Of a DNA stretch of 64,000 nucleotides, positions 1-13,252 are shown piece by piece (the stretch's first letter is position 1; each line of letters opens with the position of its first letter). The notes under the pieces were generated by a model. The model saw only the letters and a list, made by a program, of their open reading frames with translations, was not told the origin of the DNA and made no database searches. Origin of the DNA: Zygaena filipendulae. Lineage: Eukaryota > Arthropoda > Insecta > Lepidoptera > Zygaenidae. The stretch spans positions 4,154,001 to 4,218,000 of the forward strand of contig OU015677.1 in assembly GCA_907165275.2 (NCBI GenBank). Reading direction: 5' to 3'. The translations under genes were made by a program, and so were the position numbers.

Positions 1-1757
1 GTGGCTATAGTGATTACGTGTGCTGGTCATCTAATTGTTTCCAGAGGTTTGCTTAAGTCGGGAGCACGGGCAGTGGAGGTGAGCGTTCATGCATTGTAAA
101 GGGGCCCCATTAAACCTACACCTGGGTCGCAAGTCCCAGGCACTGCTCCGTGTTCCCTACGGATATCTGGTATGGTGTACAACTTCTAACTATGTTGGTG
201 CAATTAATTGTAACAGTTTCTAGTTCGTTCTAGATGTGTCACTCAGCTAATAGTCTCGGTCATACCTACCCCTACCTTCAGTTACATTGTGTTATGTTAT
301 CATCATCAGTTAGTCAGCTATCTTTGCAATAGCAGATAACTATCTGCCGTTATCTGCTACTACTACTCTTTCTTTCTATTTCCGACATCAGAAGTGGGAT
401 TACCATTGTCTTTTTGGGATTACCATTTGTCTTTATGGGATATTTCTTGCGTCCACATTTCGGCCATAAGGTTCCTAGATTTACTTTCTGTCGGTCAAAT
501 ATTATGTTTCACATAAATCCTGACATCGTTGAAGTCTCTTCTATTTGTTCCCAATGCGTGTAAAGTGAGTCGCTGTACCGTGCTAGCTAGTAAAAGGATT
601 TCGAAGGTTTTTCAGTGTTGCCGCGTAGGCGGGGGTGATCAATATCGCTGGTTAAGTGGTTGTGATCCAGTATCGCTGGTTTAAGCGGTGGTGGTTTACC
701 GTTGCTGGTTAAGCGATGATGGTTCAGTATTTGCCGGTAAGGCGGAGGGTGATCGATATTGCTGGTTAAGCGTTATCGGTCAGCTGTCAGTGGTTAACTG
801 ACAGCGTTACACAATGCACTGGTAAAGTGCTAAGGGTTTGCTATGCTGGCAAAGCATAGCAGCAACACTGAACAACCGTCATTGTCGAGTAAAAAGAAAA
901 GAAAAACCTAGAGCGAATAGAGCCACATTCTCTTAATATTTGAATTTTATTATTATTAACTAACCTACCAATATGATATTTTGTAAAGTTGTGATTTTGA
1001 TACCATTAATTATTACTCAGTTGTTAATCTGATCCCACTATTTTCTACCACTGTTTTGTTTGGGTCAGAATAGCCGAGCGAACTTGTTACTCTTGTAAAT
1101 TATCTTTCTTTGGATATTGCATCACACGGGGACGTGTGAACGTCAGAATGGCCGTGTCGGCGAGAGGGTAGTTTCATTAAAAATAACTTTTGTTTCCCGC
1201 CGTCGAATAGCGGTTGTAGAAAGTTCGTTCCCCCGCTCCACTCCATTGCCCGACTCGTCTTTATTAGAACTTGATATAAAATGCGGGTATGCGTAAGCGA
1301 CGGTTTATTGTTATTTTGTGTAAGGTTCAGTGCAGTCATAGTGTCGTATCAGTGTCGTATCAAGTGATTACGTGGCTATAGTGATTACGTGTGCTGGTCA
1401 TCTAATTGTTTCCAGAGGTTTGCTTAAGTCGGGAGCACGGGCAGTGGAGGTGAGCGTTCATGCATTGTAAAGGGGCCCCATTAAACCCACACCTGGGTCG
1501 CAAGTCCCAGGCACTGCTCCGTGTTCCCTACGGATATCTGGTATGGTGTACAACTTCTAACTATGTTGGTGCAATTAATTGTAACAGTTTCTAGTTCGTT
1601 CTAGATGTGTCACTCAGCTAATAGTCTCGGTCATACCTACCCCTACCTTCAGTTACATTGTGTTATGTTATCATCATCAGTTAGTCAGCTATCTTTGCAA
1701 TAGCAGATAACTATCTGCCGTTATCTGCTACTACTACTGTTCCTTCTATTTCCTACA
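1..1757. mobile_element. LTR-like direct repeats flanking about 1 kb, TRIM-like
   Basis: Positions 1-387 recur at 1372-1757 with very few differences (for example one T/C change near 116 and a few at the 3' edge), both ending TATTTCC then ACA. The interior has no retroviral-type ORF and includes degenerate repeats. A non-autonomous LTR element is the best guess, but the left end lies outside the window and no clear primer-binding or polypurine site is seen, so a tandem duplication is also possible. Confidence 0.5.
630..850 (+). repeat. Degenerate GCTGGTTAAGCGG repeats
   Basis: Five or six imperfect copies of a unit of about 45-50 bp containing (C/T)GCTGGTTAAGCG and GATC(A/G)ATAT lie in the interior of the LTR-like element. 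They show no coding frame. Confidence 0.6.
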
Positions 1758-2044
1758 AGTATATCTTTATTTATAAAATAATAATAATTATCTTCTAAAT
1801 AAAGATAATTATTATTATATCATCTCTATTATTTAACAAAATTGTCATTAGTGTTAGCAGTATATTATTATCACTCTGAAATAAAGACGGGCTTTAAAAT
1901 GCGTCCATAGTAAATTTCAATAAGAAAATTTCACCGTCAATAGGTACTGCAAAGTTAATTTAAAATTTGTATTCACCCTGTTTTACATAAATTAAGATTT
2001 GTACAACTTTTCACGACTATAATGGGCATGTTGACTAATTTCTT
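1758..2044. other. AT-rich unique sequence
   Basis: Includes a TTATTTATAAAATAATAAT-type inverted AT stretch near 1765-1820. No gene or mobile element recognised. Confidence 0.4.
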
Positions 2045-2310
2045 TTAGTCCGTCTTGTAGATTAATAAAAAATATTGGACACGTATTTTTTTTTTTACGT
2101 AATCCAAAAATAACGGCGATACATTGAGTTGAAATTTCGCATGACGTCACTCGACGGACAGTTTGCATGGCGGTTTTAGCGGTTAGTGACGTCACGACCC
2201 CCTCACCCTAAACTTTAATGCGCTTTATCTCTGTATATTTTAATTTATTTGAAAAAGCAAAAAATAAAGTGTCTATTGTCTTTTTTTATTTTCTAACTGA
2301 CGGACTAATT
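2045..2310. mobile_element. CRE-bearing MITE, copy 1
   Basis: Ends are AGTCCGTC and GACGGACT, with A/T-rich subterminal sequence. Two perfect TGACGTCA palindromes lie at 2142-2149 and 2187-2194. About 265 bp with no ORF. It matches copies at 4.3, 28.0, 34.7, 35.1 and 54.4 kb. Confidence 0.8.
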
Positions 2311-2539
2311 AGAATTTTCGATTTTCAAAAGTAGTCATCTCCTCATTGTGTAAGTGTTTTTTTTTTAATAATTTTACTGACGAAACATCGAATCGCTAAA
2401 CTCTGTTATCGTGGTTTGATTCGTTAAGTTTATCAGGCACCTGTTTAAATATTTTTTTTTAATCGATACGTTATCATTGTAAAACAAATATGTATTTAAC
2501 CTTGCTTGTGACATGTCGTAAGCATTTATAATTATGTTA

Positions 2540-2747
2540 AGTTAGCTGTGCCCCGCGGTTTCACCCGCGGTAATTTCGGAGTTCCCGCGGGAATTCCGGG
2601 ATAAAAAGTACCCTGTGTCCTTCTCTGTACTCCTGAAAACGTGCACGCCAAAATTTAATTTCATCCAAATCCGTTCAGCCGTTTTTGCGTGATTGAGTAA
2701 TAAACATCCAAACATCCACACTTTCACATTTATAATATTAGTAGGAT
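2540..2747 (-). mobile_element. Helitron-like (Lep1-type) element
   Basis: A near-complete copy. Read on the minus strand it starts TCCTACTAATATTATAAATG and ends in a CCGCGGGTGAAACCGCGGGG-type hairpin followed by CAGCTA. A 5' TC and a hairpin before CTAG are Helitron terminal features. About 208 bp. Confidence 0.72.
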
Positions 2748-2804
2748 TACAATAATAATTATGTTAACATATACATATGCTGATATTTTATATGTAGATA
2801 CTAT

Positions 2805-3205
2805 AGCTGGACACCGCGGCTTCGCCTGTGTATATTTCGGGATTCCCTCGGGAACTTGGGATCTTGTGAATTACTATTTTTTTAAACTAATACTAGCTGT
2901 TCCCCGCGCCCGCGGTTTCACTCGCGTTACTTTTGGAGATCCCGAGATAAAAGTACTTACTACCCTATATTTTTTTTGTACCTACCCTTGACGTGAAGGT
3001 AGGTAAGGTAGTATGCAAAATTTAATGTAGTTTTTCCCGCGTTAATTTCGGAGTTTCCGTAGGAATTCCGGGATAAAAAGTAGCCTATGTCCTTCGCTGT
3101 ACCCCTGACGTGTATGCAAAATTTTGTGATGATCCGTTGAGCCATTTAGCAGTGAAATTGTAACAAACACACAAACTAACTTTCGCATTTATAATAATAG
3201 TAAGG
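2805..3205 (-). mobile_element. Three adjacent Helitron-like fragments
   Basis: Partial copies at about 2805-2870, 2893-3000 and 3030-3205 show the GGAATTCCGGGATAAAAAG core and, for the last, the AATAATAGTAAGGAT end. They appear to be successive insertions or internal duplications. Confidence 0.6.
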
Positions 3206-3411
3206 ATTTTGATCGTCCCTACGTATAATCCGGGGTAGATATCTGAAAAAGACAAGTTCATAAATTTTTGCTTTCTGCTAAGGAAACAGAGTACAAAATT
3301 GCTTGATTTGACTTTGTCAGGGATTGTACTAGGGACGATCGGTTTAACATTTGTTTTGCCGGCATCAAAACAATCCTGAATGTCAAATCAGGATTTAAGC
3401 TACCTTCATAA

Positions 3412-3545
3412 GATGGACAATCAACCCGGTGTGCTTGGGTTTAAACCCGATAAAAGCCAGCCTTTTACGGTCTTTTATCGGGTTCAAGTCCGAAAACGGC
3501 AGGCTTTTATTGGGTTGTATCGCAAGCACCGGGTGGATTGCCGAC
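3412..3545. mobile_element. Foldback element with ACCCGGTG ends
   Basis: Inverted ends are GGACAATCAACCCGGTG and CACCGGGTGGATTGCC, with internal inverted GGGTTTAAACCCGATAAAAG copies. A related copy is at 28.52-28.61 kb. Confidence 0.6.
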
Positions 3546-3673
3546 AGCACAATAATTATGCTAAACACAACTTCTTGTATGGCTGGTGACCACTGCGCCA
3601 CAATATGCGCCAATTCGGTCGCAGACAGCTAACTCGTTTTCTAACTAATCAAAACATTTTCTCTGTTTTCCAG

Positions 3674-3768
3674 TATTCTTCGGGTACAAACTATACAAAT
3701 CGATAAAGGAGAAGGAATTAAAGAAAGAAGAAAAGAAAAAAGCCAAACTGCTGAAGAAAAAGAAATGA
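3674..3768 (+). CDS. Terminal coding exon of an unidentified gene, Lys-rich tail
   Basis: A strong acceptor (TTTCTCTGTTTTCCAG, ending 3673) opens a frame reading FFGYKLYKSIKEKELKKEE, then KKKAKLLKKKK and TGA. It is entered in phase 1, so one upstream base plus TA completes the first codon, which would encode Ile, Leu or Val. A hydrophobic lead-in followed by a basic tail suggests the cytosolic end of a small single-pass membrane protein. The layout recalls SMIM15-type tails, but I do not recognise the gene. Its other exons must lie left of the window or be hidden in 1-3.6 kb. Confidence 0.5.
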
Positions 3769-4020
3769 CGTTAATCATCATAAATTTTAATTTGTATAGC
3801 GCGGGACGACGCGACGACGCCATGACAGCTCTAAAAAAGCGCCAAAGAATTAAATGCAAATGATAAATTGTAAATTAATATACAAATTTTATTATTATTT
3901 AAACTGGGAAGTTTTTGTAGTTTAAATGAAATATTTGAAAAATGATAAAACCATGTGTGTACATGCACCGTAAGAAGTTATATTTCTTTGACGCGAATAA
4001 ATAAAATAAAATAAAAGTGA
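3769..4020 (+). other. 3' UTR and poly(A) signals of the 3.7-kb gene
   Basis: Overlapping AATAAA hexamers lie at 3996-4015 about 230 bp after the stop, supporting a transcript end here. Confidence 0.5.
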
Positions 4021-4327
4021 AATCAGCGCCACCTATTGTGTTATTCAGGACAAACTCGTGTTCAATGAACTACCCTGCCTATGTAAAATATAAAAACAAT
4101 TTACAATTTTTGTTAATACGGAAACAGTCACAAGTGGCATTTTGGACCTAGTTTGGTTTTTAAGGAAGAATTAAAAATACATTGTAGTAGAGTTTGTCTA
4201 AACTAAAATGACGCGCCTCTCCATCAGGTATACACACGCACAACCGTTAAAATATCGATATGACAGATATAAGTATGTCTGTCTATCACAATAGGCTAGT
4301 TTCCTGGGTAAAAAATCAAAATTCTAT

Positions 4328-4587
4328 TTAGTCCGTCAGTTAGATAATAAAAAAATAAAAGACACGTATTTTTTGCTTTTTTAAAATAATGGAAATATGC
4401 ATAGATAAAGCGCATTAAAGTTTAGGGTGGGGGACTCGTGATGTCACAGCTCGCTATAACGTGCGAACAAACTGTAGCGAGGCGTGACGTCATGTGAAAT
4501 TAAGACTTGATATATCTCCGTTATTTTTTGGTTACATAAAAAAAAATACGTGTCCAATATTTTTTAATAATCTACAAAACGGACTAA
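4328..4587. mobile_element. CRE-bearing MITE, copy 2
   Basis: Opposite orientation to copy 1. One TGACGTCA remains intact at 4485-4492 and the other is mutated to TGATGTCA. Termini TAGTCCGTC and ACGGACTAA are retained. Confidence 0.78.
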
Positions 4588-6110
4588 AAAAGAAAATTTA
4601 GGAAACTAGCCTATTCACAAGTGCGCAATAATGTCGCCGCACTCACTCTATTAAAGAGATATGATTATTGATCAATACAATATGATCTCGCACATCTAAC
4701 TCTGCTAATTAAGTAATGGGACCCGTCATTTTAGTTAAGACAAGCTATAGTAGATTGACTCGTACCTAATTTCTTTCGACAGAAACGCCAAAAGAAATGT
4801 AACTTCATATACTTTTACCTACATAATTATATCTACGCGAAGTTATATAAAATTAGGAGAGTAGAGAGTAATAATATTATGTTTTAGTAAATTTTCCGGT
4901 CGTATATGGCAACAATGGTTCACACTAATATACTTACTACCTGGTAACAATGCCTAAATTGGTATTGCCGGTTGCGTGTCGTTCTGTGCTCCCGACGTGA
5001 ACTGATCGTTTATTTATTGTTTTTATTTTAATTATTATAACAGGTTTCGATTGAATAGTTCGAGAAAATTGGAAAAATAGACTACGTGATCTCCTCATCT
5101 TTATGATGCCAATGATACTTAGCTCAAATCATTGCTCTATTGTATGTATAAAGATAGGAAGTGACAAGTTTTATAGATTATGTCTTCAAATATAATAGTA
5201 TAATATCCATAGCAATATCGAAACTATGTAGATTATTTACCTTTATTTATTATAAATAAGGAAAACATATTTTAAATCTGTTTAAAAGTGCTATTAAAGT
5301 TAACATTGAACGAAGTCCTCGTTAACCCTTACCAAAAGAGTTAGCTCTCCAATTCAGGTTTGATATTCAGCATATTTACCTATCATGAAAGTCCAAACGC
5401 CCAAACTATGTAGTATTTAGGTAGTCAGTATATTATACTGCTTATTTATTTATTACTATACTACTATATACTACTTAGAGCGGATGTTTAATTCGTCAAG
5501 TTAGGGCCAACTTTGAGATCAAGTTAAAGAATGGAACAGGTTTTGTATGGGGACTATCAAACTAATAAAAAATGTTTTTATGTGTGATCTTTTAGACAAT
5601 TCTTGGAATATACTTGACCGATATTATAATTATGTAATCTACTCATTGTAAGACATGAAAGTTACTATATAACTTGTCGTAGCGTGCATGGTTCATGGGA
5701 TGGTAACTAAAATTTGGTCACCTAACCTTGCTATAATGATCCTCAGTCGCTATCACACTTGGTTCCAAACTAAACAGAGCTTGCTCTATGGATGCCAAAC
5801 AACCGATATAATATTTACAATAATAATAATTTGTTTTTTGTGAATACTTACTTATTACTAATGAAAACATCCAGACTGAGTAAAAACCACTTACCACACC
5901 AAACAGTGTTGTCGAATTTTTCTATTTGACGTCAAGCAAGCTCGAAAGATCGGGAAAACCTCTCCCGTGGACTGTAGCGGGTATGGCTGCCTTAGTGATG
6001 TCCTTTCAAAATGTTCACATAGATCAAAATCGATGAACAAAGAGGACATGGAATTCGCACCTCGCGCGGTATAATGGCCCAACGTCAACCGAAAGTTCAG
6101 AGAAACAAGG
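4588..6110. other. AT-rich intergenic DNA
   Basis: Mostly unique AT-rich sequence. At 5889-6075 a minus-strand frame of about 52 codons ends at a GTAAGT donor at 5888, but it has no homology I know and resembles repeat sequence. Nothing else recognised. Confidence 0.35.
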
Positions 6111-6814
6111 TCTTTACAAATAAAACTTTTAAGTTAAAAACTTTATTTATTATCTTTTAAGTTTTCGAGTCAAAATGGAGGCTTTTCGTGCTGTTTTCCT
6201 GGTTCTCTTTGTTCACTGGAAATAGATCGAAATAAAATAGTTACGACTGGACCCATACCCTTTGTATTTGGGGATCCACTGTCCACACCTATCAATACGG
6301 AGTAGAATACCAAATCCATGGCAGATTTTGTGCCGCATAGGCAGGCTACTTACATAAGGAAATTTGTCGTACAAATAAAAATTCTATTATTGTTTGACTA
6401 ATCATAAGTACTTATCTTATTTTAAAATATTAAATATAATTTCTGTACATTCCACGTTATCTCGATTTGACTATGCTTGTTCTTCAAATATAACGTTTAT
6501 TTTTCCATTATATTATTGTTTTTTATTAATGAAACCTCTAGTTGGGTGTTAAATGGAATCATCCTAATGACAAGATTTTAATGGAACCGAAATGTGTAAT
6601 TTTTTAATGATTAACTTTTTTCATTTCTTGGTGATTAAAGCTAAGGGCAAGCTTTATTTTTTGTTTCTGTAATATTTACTAGTGGATACTAAAAGAAAAA
6701 ACTACGGGACCACGGGTATAGAGGTAAGTTTGTGACGTTGCAGGGGGTAATCTCTGGATCTAATGAACCGGTTTTGAAAATTCTTTCACTATAGGAAGCT
6801 ATGGTATACCTGAG

Positions 6815-6895
6815 TGACACAGGGTACTTTTTATTACGAAATTCCCACGTGAACTCCGAAATTACCACGGGTTAAACCGCGGGAACAGCTAGTTA
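6815..6895 (+). mobile_element. Helitron-like fragment
   Basis: The 3' end of the family, from GGGTACTTTTTAT to GGAACAGCTAGTT, with the ACGGGTTAAACCGCGGG hairpin. Confidence 0.55.
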
Positions 6896-8455
6896 ATATT
6901 TTCTTCCCGTGGACCCACTGCCAGCGCTTTTGCGTATAGGCCCTAGGGTCCTGCACAATATGTAAAAAAAAATCCCTGCGGGTCCACCGGTGGGTCTGGG
7001 GTCGTGAGTCAGTTAAGGAGGTGTTTCACTTATGCGAATACTCTGAGGCAGTACAAATAAAAACTCAATATATCCAGGTAGAATGCTTTATTTATTTCCA
7101 TTACATAACCTATATTTACACAGTCGTCGGGTCAGCATTCCGCCAGCGAAAATTTTTCTTTTATTATAAAAATAAATTGAAAACGCTTACATCTTTGGGA
7201 AAATGTATAGAACATTTTTAATGGACGCTGACAGCGTAGTTACTGCCGGCCGTGAGGCAAGCGCAAACTGCTTGAACTCTTAACAACTTCGGTTTTTAAA
7301 GCTAACTTATGAAATAAGCGAAATTTGCTATTAAATATAACCTTGCTCCTTTACTACGAAGTCGGTTACAAAAGTATATTTATACTTCTCAACAAGTAAT
7401 GAAACTAGATTGACATTTCCAATTCAATATTTACACCGATGTCTGGCAAAATAATACGGTATTCTAATGCCAAAACGAAATAAATTTTAGTCTACCCTTT
7501 AAATACAAAGGAAAACTTTTCATACGCAGACTATTATAGGTTGCCCAATCTACAGGAATTATAAGGACTTTTATAATTTTAAAATATATTTTTATGCATC
7601 ATAAGAACAGTTTTCGCTCGACTCTAATCCAAGTTAGGCTGGTGATTAGGATTTCTTCTTTTATACAAGGTGTAACTTTGTAGTCATATTTGAATATCTA
7701 TTTTCTATTACAACCTGTATAAATCAATCGTTTATAAATATTACAATTAGTTGAAATTTTTCAAAGGCTTTTTGGATAATCATGACGATGTTTGTATTGA
7801 TATAAAAATATTTCTAATAGCTTCGTTTTAGTTTTTGATTTGGTCAAAGAATTTAATGATGTATGGAGGTTTTATTTTATGATAAATTAATTAGGTAACT
7901 TAAACCGAATTGACGATAATATGATTATACACAAAGTATGAAGGTATAAAGGTACAGACTGGCTACGTTTTAAAGGAGAAAGCAATTGATAATTTTTATA
8001 TTAGATTTTTTGGCGGCGATTTTGTCTGTCACGCGCTAGAACTAAAATTGTCGGAAAATCTGTATCAACTGGCTGAATTTTCAAACAATAAACTCTGCAT
8101 TGTTCTATATTTTATGGGTACATATTCCGTTTGAGTAGTATTTATGAATACCGCTTCTTAGTCGTCGAATTGGTATGTTAAATTCTAAAATATCGACGAA
8201 CTCATTCGTCTATAATCATTATATTTTGACGAAGTATTTAAGATAAACAGAACATTTTGGAAATTTTAATTTTCTAAATCCGATATAGATTTTCGGCAGA
8301 AAATTGACTAGTTTTACTCTAGGTTCCATTTAGTGAAGCGAATGTCAGACAAAATCAGTCCCATTTTGTAATGTTTGTTGGCAGGTTTTGGTTTGGTTTC
8401 CTCTTACAATCTGAAATTAAGAGCTATGGAAGGAAAAAAGACAGCGAGTACAAGG
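6896..8455. other. AT-rich intergenic DNA
   Basis: No splice-supported ORF, no tRNA and no clear repeat family seen. A 66-codon plus frame at 7021-7221 lacks an ATG-based Kozak context and is treated as chance. Confidence 0.35.
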
Positions 8456-11400
8456 ACTCAGTTTAGAAACACAATATGTAACATCTTTTATAACTTATTT
8501 ATTTAAATAATTATATATCACAACGTTGTTTATCAATCATATTTTTAAGAAACATGGCCTTTATTTAAAATATCATCGGTGTCTTTTTTTACAATTTTTT
8601 TAATTTTTTTTCTTTTCATTATTTTCATATATTATATGATACCATTAAATATTGACTAAATAGGATGTTTTTTTTTTCTGTTATAACGATTATAAATTAG
8701 TTGACGGCACAATCTCCTTTTGAAATGCTCTATATTCATTGTTATTATATAAGCAATACAATACGCTAACACAATATGTTAGTTAATATTCCTAAATTGG
8801 TTATATTTGTGTTATATTATACTATTTAATCAGGCTGTAGGGCAAAGGCTAGTCAAAACGTACTTTCGACTGTGTAAAGAGCGTGTACACTGAAAATTCA
8901 AGGTCCATGGTCTGATATTTTCAATATGGGTTTTGTCATAGAGCTTTTACTCGCGGCTTCGCTCGCATTAATATAAATTTTGTCAATCAGTTTTCTATTC
9001 CTGGAGAACAGTCATCGGTCACCATCGGTTGTGTAGTTATGACGTGAAATCGTAACAAACAAACAAGCTCACGATCGCATTTATAAGATCAGTTAGGCAT
9101 GTTAGTATTTAGAGACACCATAACAACACACAGAACCTAGGTGTGACAGAGAGAGATAAAAGTGCATCAATTTTTCTAGTAATATACACCTAACGGATTT
9201 TTAAGCAATACCACATCACACCCAAAGTACAAACGAATACTGAAAGCAAATTTAGTTTTAAGAAAAATTCACCACCGATCAACAAAATGGTACAATTGTC
9301 ACACAAAATGACGTCATCCCAGAACGGGTAATCACTTTCAAGCAGGTGCGAGAAACTGGAAATTTTGAATTTCTCTCAATAATATACATCAACGACGCAC
9401 AATTTTTATCGGGTTTCAAATACTTTTGTTTTAATGGAAAACTTATCCTTCCAGCCCTCCCTCGGCGCCCTCTGCCGGGACGGTATGGTACTTAGGTGAT
9501 AACCTTTAATTTAATGATGGTATGGTTGATATTTCAATGACAACGCACGTAGCTACGATTTTTACTATTGAAATTTCAACTCAAGCGCCATAATATTAAG
9601 GTCTGGCTAGAGCCGCCGCGGCTGACTCAAAATTCTAACTTAAGGCTGTATAAATGCAGTTAAGGTCAGTAATTTTTGTTATTTTATGGTTTTAAATATT
9701 TTTGCCGAATCGAACAATTTTTTTTTGCGATTATGACTTAAATTTAATATTTATTAAATAACTATTAATAATACAGTTACATTTAACTAAAATTTGTTCT
9801 CCAAGATCACTACGTACATACCTACCTACTTATTTTAATATTTTTTTTTTATTATTTAAAAGAAAAAAACAAAAATTACACGATTTTATATACTTAAGTA
9901 ATTTTGTTTTTGTTGTTTTTTTTTTTACTTTTTCTATTTATCCTTACAAGTTTTATTTTTTAAACCGTACGATTCAGATAACTTAAGAAATATCAAGTGT
10001 TAAGAACATCTAGGTATATTAATAATATAAATTACGAAAAAAGAAAATCTTCCATCTTTGAAAATTAATTAATTTAATGGAGGTCTTTTTTTATTTTTAT
10101 ATTTAAACGACAGCTAGATATTACTTGTCAGTTACAAATTCATCTTTTAACATTTTTCATTTGTCCTGCAATATTACGTATTTTCTTCACATATTTACAC
10201 CAATAATATTATATGCACCTAAAAATACTCTCACGCAACAAACAGATCGATCCACGATCATCTTTTGTCAGTTCTAAATCGTTTGCCATTGGACGTAGGT
10301 GTAGTTATGCAAAATTGTTCCAATACGCAACGGTTCAAAATTGAGATTAATGCATTTTTTTGTTTTAGAGGAACCTTATTTTTTTAACCAGTATAATTAA
10401 AAACTGTAGGTTTTATTGTAGAAATATTATGTAATTATTGTCTAAAAGTTTACCTATTTTTTTTTATATGATTCTACCTAACCAATCTAGTATGACCCGT
10501 GGATTGGCACATTCTTGCATAACTACATACGTCCAATTATTTATTTCACCCACACGCGATATCTATAACTTGTTTATTATTCTAGAACCCTTTACTGCTT
10601 AAATTATGAGTGTGTAAGTAACGGACCAGCTATTTATAAAAAAAAAAACAAAAAAATCTAATCCAGCCCTGACATCATGGTATGTACACATCAAAATATT
10701 TATTTCTCGAAAAGAAGCAGGTATAGAGTATAGACGAACACAAAGAGTAAGTAGCGTATTTAACCCTAGTAGTGGGCCTAACATATCTATAAACACGACT
10801 TTCAATGAACAAACACAAACGGTAGTCATTATCCATAGCGGCTGCCGTTGGGTTTGTTGAAAATAAAAACAGTAAAAAAAAACCCTAAATATTTTCTTAT
10901 TAACATAATAATATTCGATTCGTTGTTTCAAGATTTATGTAATTTTTTTTTTTAAGTTTATTATAATATATCTAAGCTCTCGAATGAGATTATCATATTT
11001 TTTTAAAATTATATACAATGTTTCCTGTGCCAATGCAACAGCGCGTAGAAAAATATTAGTTGTCATAAGCGACGGCCATTTTCATTTTTTTATTCCATTT
11101 TTGAAAATACACAAGCACGCGCCTCTTCCATAGAGTTAGGGTCTAAATATAATTGTTATATTTTTTTTAGCAGCCAGTATTCTCGCACCCTTGCCAACCA
11201 ACAAACCAACAGTCAAACGATTTTGGCTCAAGTAGTGAAAGAACCTATCTACATAATACATATCAGTCTCCAGACAGCTTAAAGTTTAAGCTTGTTATAA
11301 TTTTTTTATATTGCTTATTGTAATTATTTATTAGTGTACGACAGAAAATCGATAATCATTGTAATTTGTAACATTAAAAAAAACTATCTCACGAATTATC

Positions 11401-12196
11401 TCATTATATCTAGTACGTCCTAAGCCGTAACGCATCAACGAAGTCCTACATAGGGACATTTCGTACCAAAATCTTAGAATTATATACACATTTAACTAAC
11501 TCTCCGTACTCATCATCGTTAACAGGACAATTATTTACAAACAGCGTTTTAACTATCTCTAATTTCTATTTATACAACTTCAATGGCGATTGCAAACCGC
11601 TGATTTTTTTATAATTAAAATAAAGAAGGCGAGCCAAAATCGTTCGTTCCATTTACAAAAACAAAAATGTGTGACTAATTAAAAAATGTGGCATTTTTTT
11701 TTCCATTTTCAATTAAAGAACCCATATTTTGCCAATTCAAAGAAAACGAAGCTCTATAGTTATATACAGGTTGATGTTTTTTTTTTTAATGGAACAAAAC
11801 AAAAAAATAACATCGAATCGTACAAAGATACGGGTTCGCCACGTTAATTGAAAAAAAAAAAAAAAACATCCAGGTTGATTTAAAATGTAGAGAAGAAACC
11901 ATTTTAGTTACACTATAATAGTGAGGTCCGTAAGTTGATGTTGAGGAACGTCGACACACGCCGCGCTAAGTGGGTACGGGCCGGCAGTGACGTCACTTGG
12001 CCGCGTGCCCGTTCCGGTGCGCGGGGTCGACGACCTGCAAAGCGAGCGACGACGTATTTGAGCGCACGCGCACAGCCGTGTGTCGCCGTTCCCGGGGGGG
12101 ACCGGGCGCTGCGCCCGCGTACACGTGGACATGGGCGGCTAGCTAGTGTGTTGGGGGCGGAGTGCTGCCATTACCGTGATCTTGTACTACCAGCTG

Positions 12197-12553
12197 TCGC
12201 CGCGCCTCGAATGTCCCCAACCGGTCATATTGGGATATTTTGTATGGATATTGTTGAAAAAAGTATTTCCCTATTTGGACATAGATAAGCAATAGTGTGT
12301 TAACCCACACTGGAGGAATTTTGAGTAGGTAAATCGTGTTTTAAAAGTAGGAGCGCCATTTTGTGTCAACATTTTTTATATTCAATATTTAGTTACATAT
12401 TTACACAATGTAATAAGGTAAACACATAATTAAAAAACGGTCCCTAACTCTCAATAAATGCTTCTGTACCAATAACTTAATTTTGTGGGTTAACATGTTA
12501 TTGCTTATCGGCGTCCATTTGTCGCCAGTTCGGGACATTCGAGGCGGGGACAA
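12197..12553. mobile_element. Foldback/MITE with CCTCGAATGTCCC ends
   Basis: CGCCGCGCCTCGAATGTCCC near 12197-12216 is matched in inverted form by GGGACATTCGAGGCGGGGAC near 12532-12551. The centre has no ORF. Confidence 0.5.
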
Positions 12554-13189
12554 CTGAGACGACCCCGTGTGGTATGAGCGACGGTTTAGCAAACTTTAGA
12601 GCTTACACTTGATAGATTTTAATCTCGATCAAGTTGAATTTGACCAATTTACTCGTCAATTGTAGTGAAATTTAACTATTTGTACTCGTTAATTTGGCAA
12701 AAAGTTACATTAATATATTCGGTAGTAAAATAATAGTCAACACAGAATTGATACGGTTCAATCAAAATTGCTAAACATTTTGTTTTTTTTTTTTTTTTGT
12801 AAAATTTCACTTTAAGGTTAGAAAAAAAAAAACCATTTTCATCGATGTGCGATTGATTTTGTAAACTCGACCAACACAATATAAAGCACCATGTCCATTG
12901 TACATAGAGGCTCTATCTGACCAAGATATACAGTAATTTTCGTTTATTTATTATAATGCAATGGTCAAATAGTGAAAACACAGCGGAGAGGATCAAAAGA
13001 AAAACGTTTTTAAGCTCAATTTCTTTGATTCCCACCGCCGCACATTTAATCATCCATTCGCAGCTGGGATCGCTTCCAGTTTCCAACATAACTTGCAGAT
13101 CGAACTTAGGTTAGTTCAATTTTTTTTTTTTTTTTTTACTTTGTGATCCGAACTGCGAAGCGTTTATGCCACCCGCCACCAGGGTATTA

Positions 13190-13252
13190 AAGGTCTCGGC
13201 ACACGAGCGCGGCGCGCGCTTTGTACGCGACGCCAGTGTGCCGAGAGCTTAA
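13190..13252. repeat. GC-rich hairpin with CTCGGCACAC arms
   Basis: TCTCGGCACAC and GTGTGCCGAGA face each other about 35 bp apart around a GCGCGGCGCGCGC core in AT-rich surroundings. Confidence 0.6.

Noticed and set aside
5889..6075. 52-codon minus frame ending at a GTAAGT donor
   Set aside because: No homology, no partner exon, and sequence style suggests a dispersed repeat.
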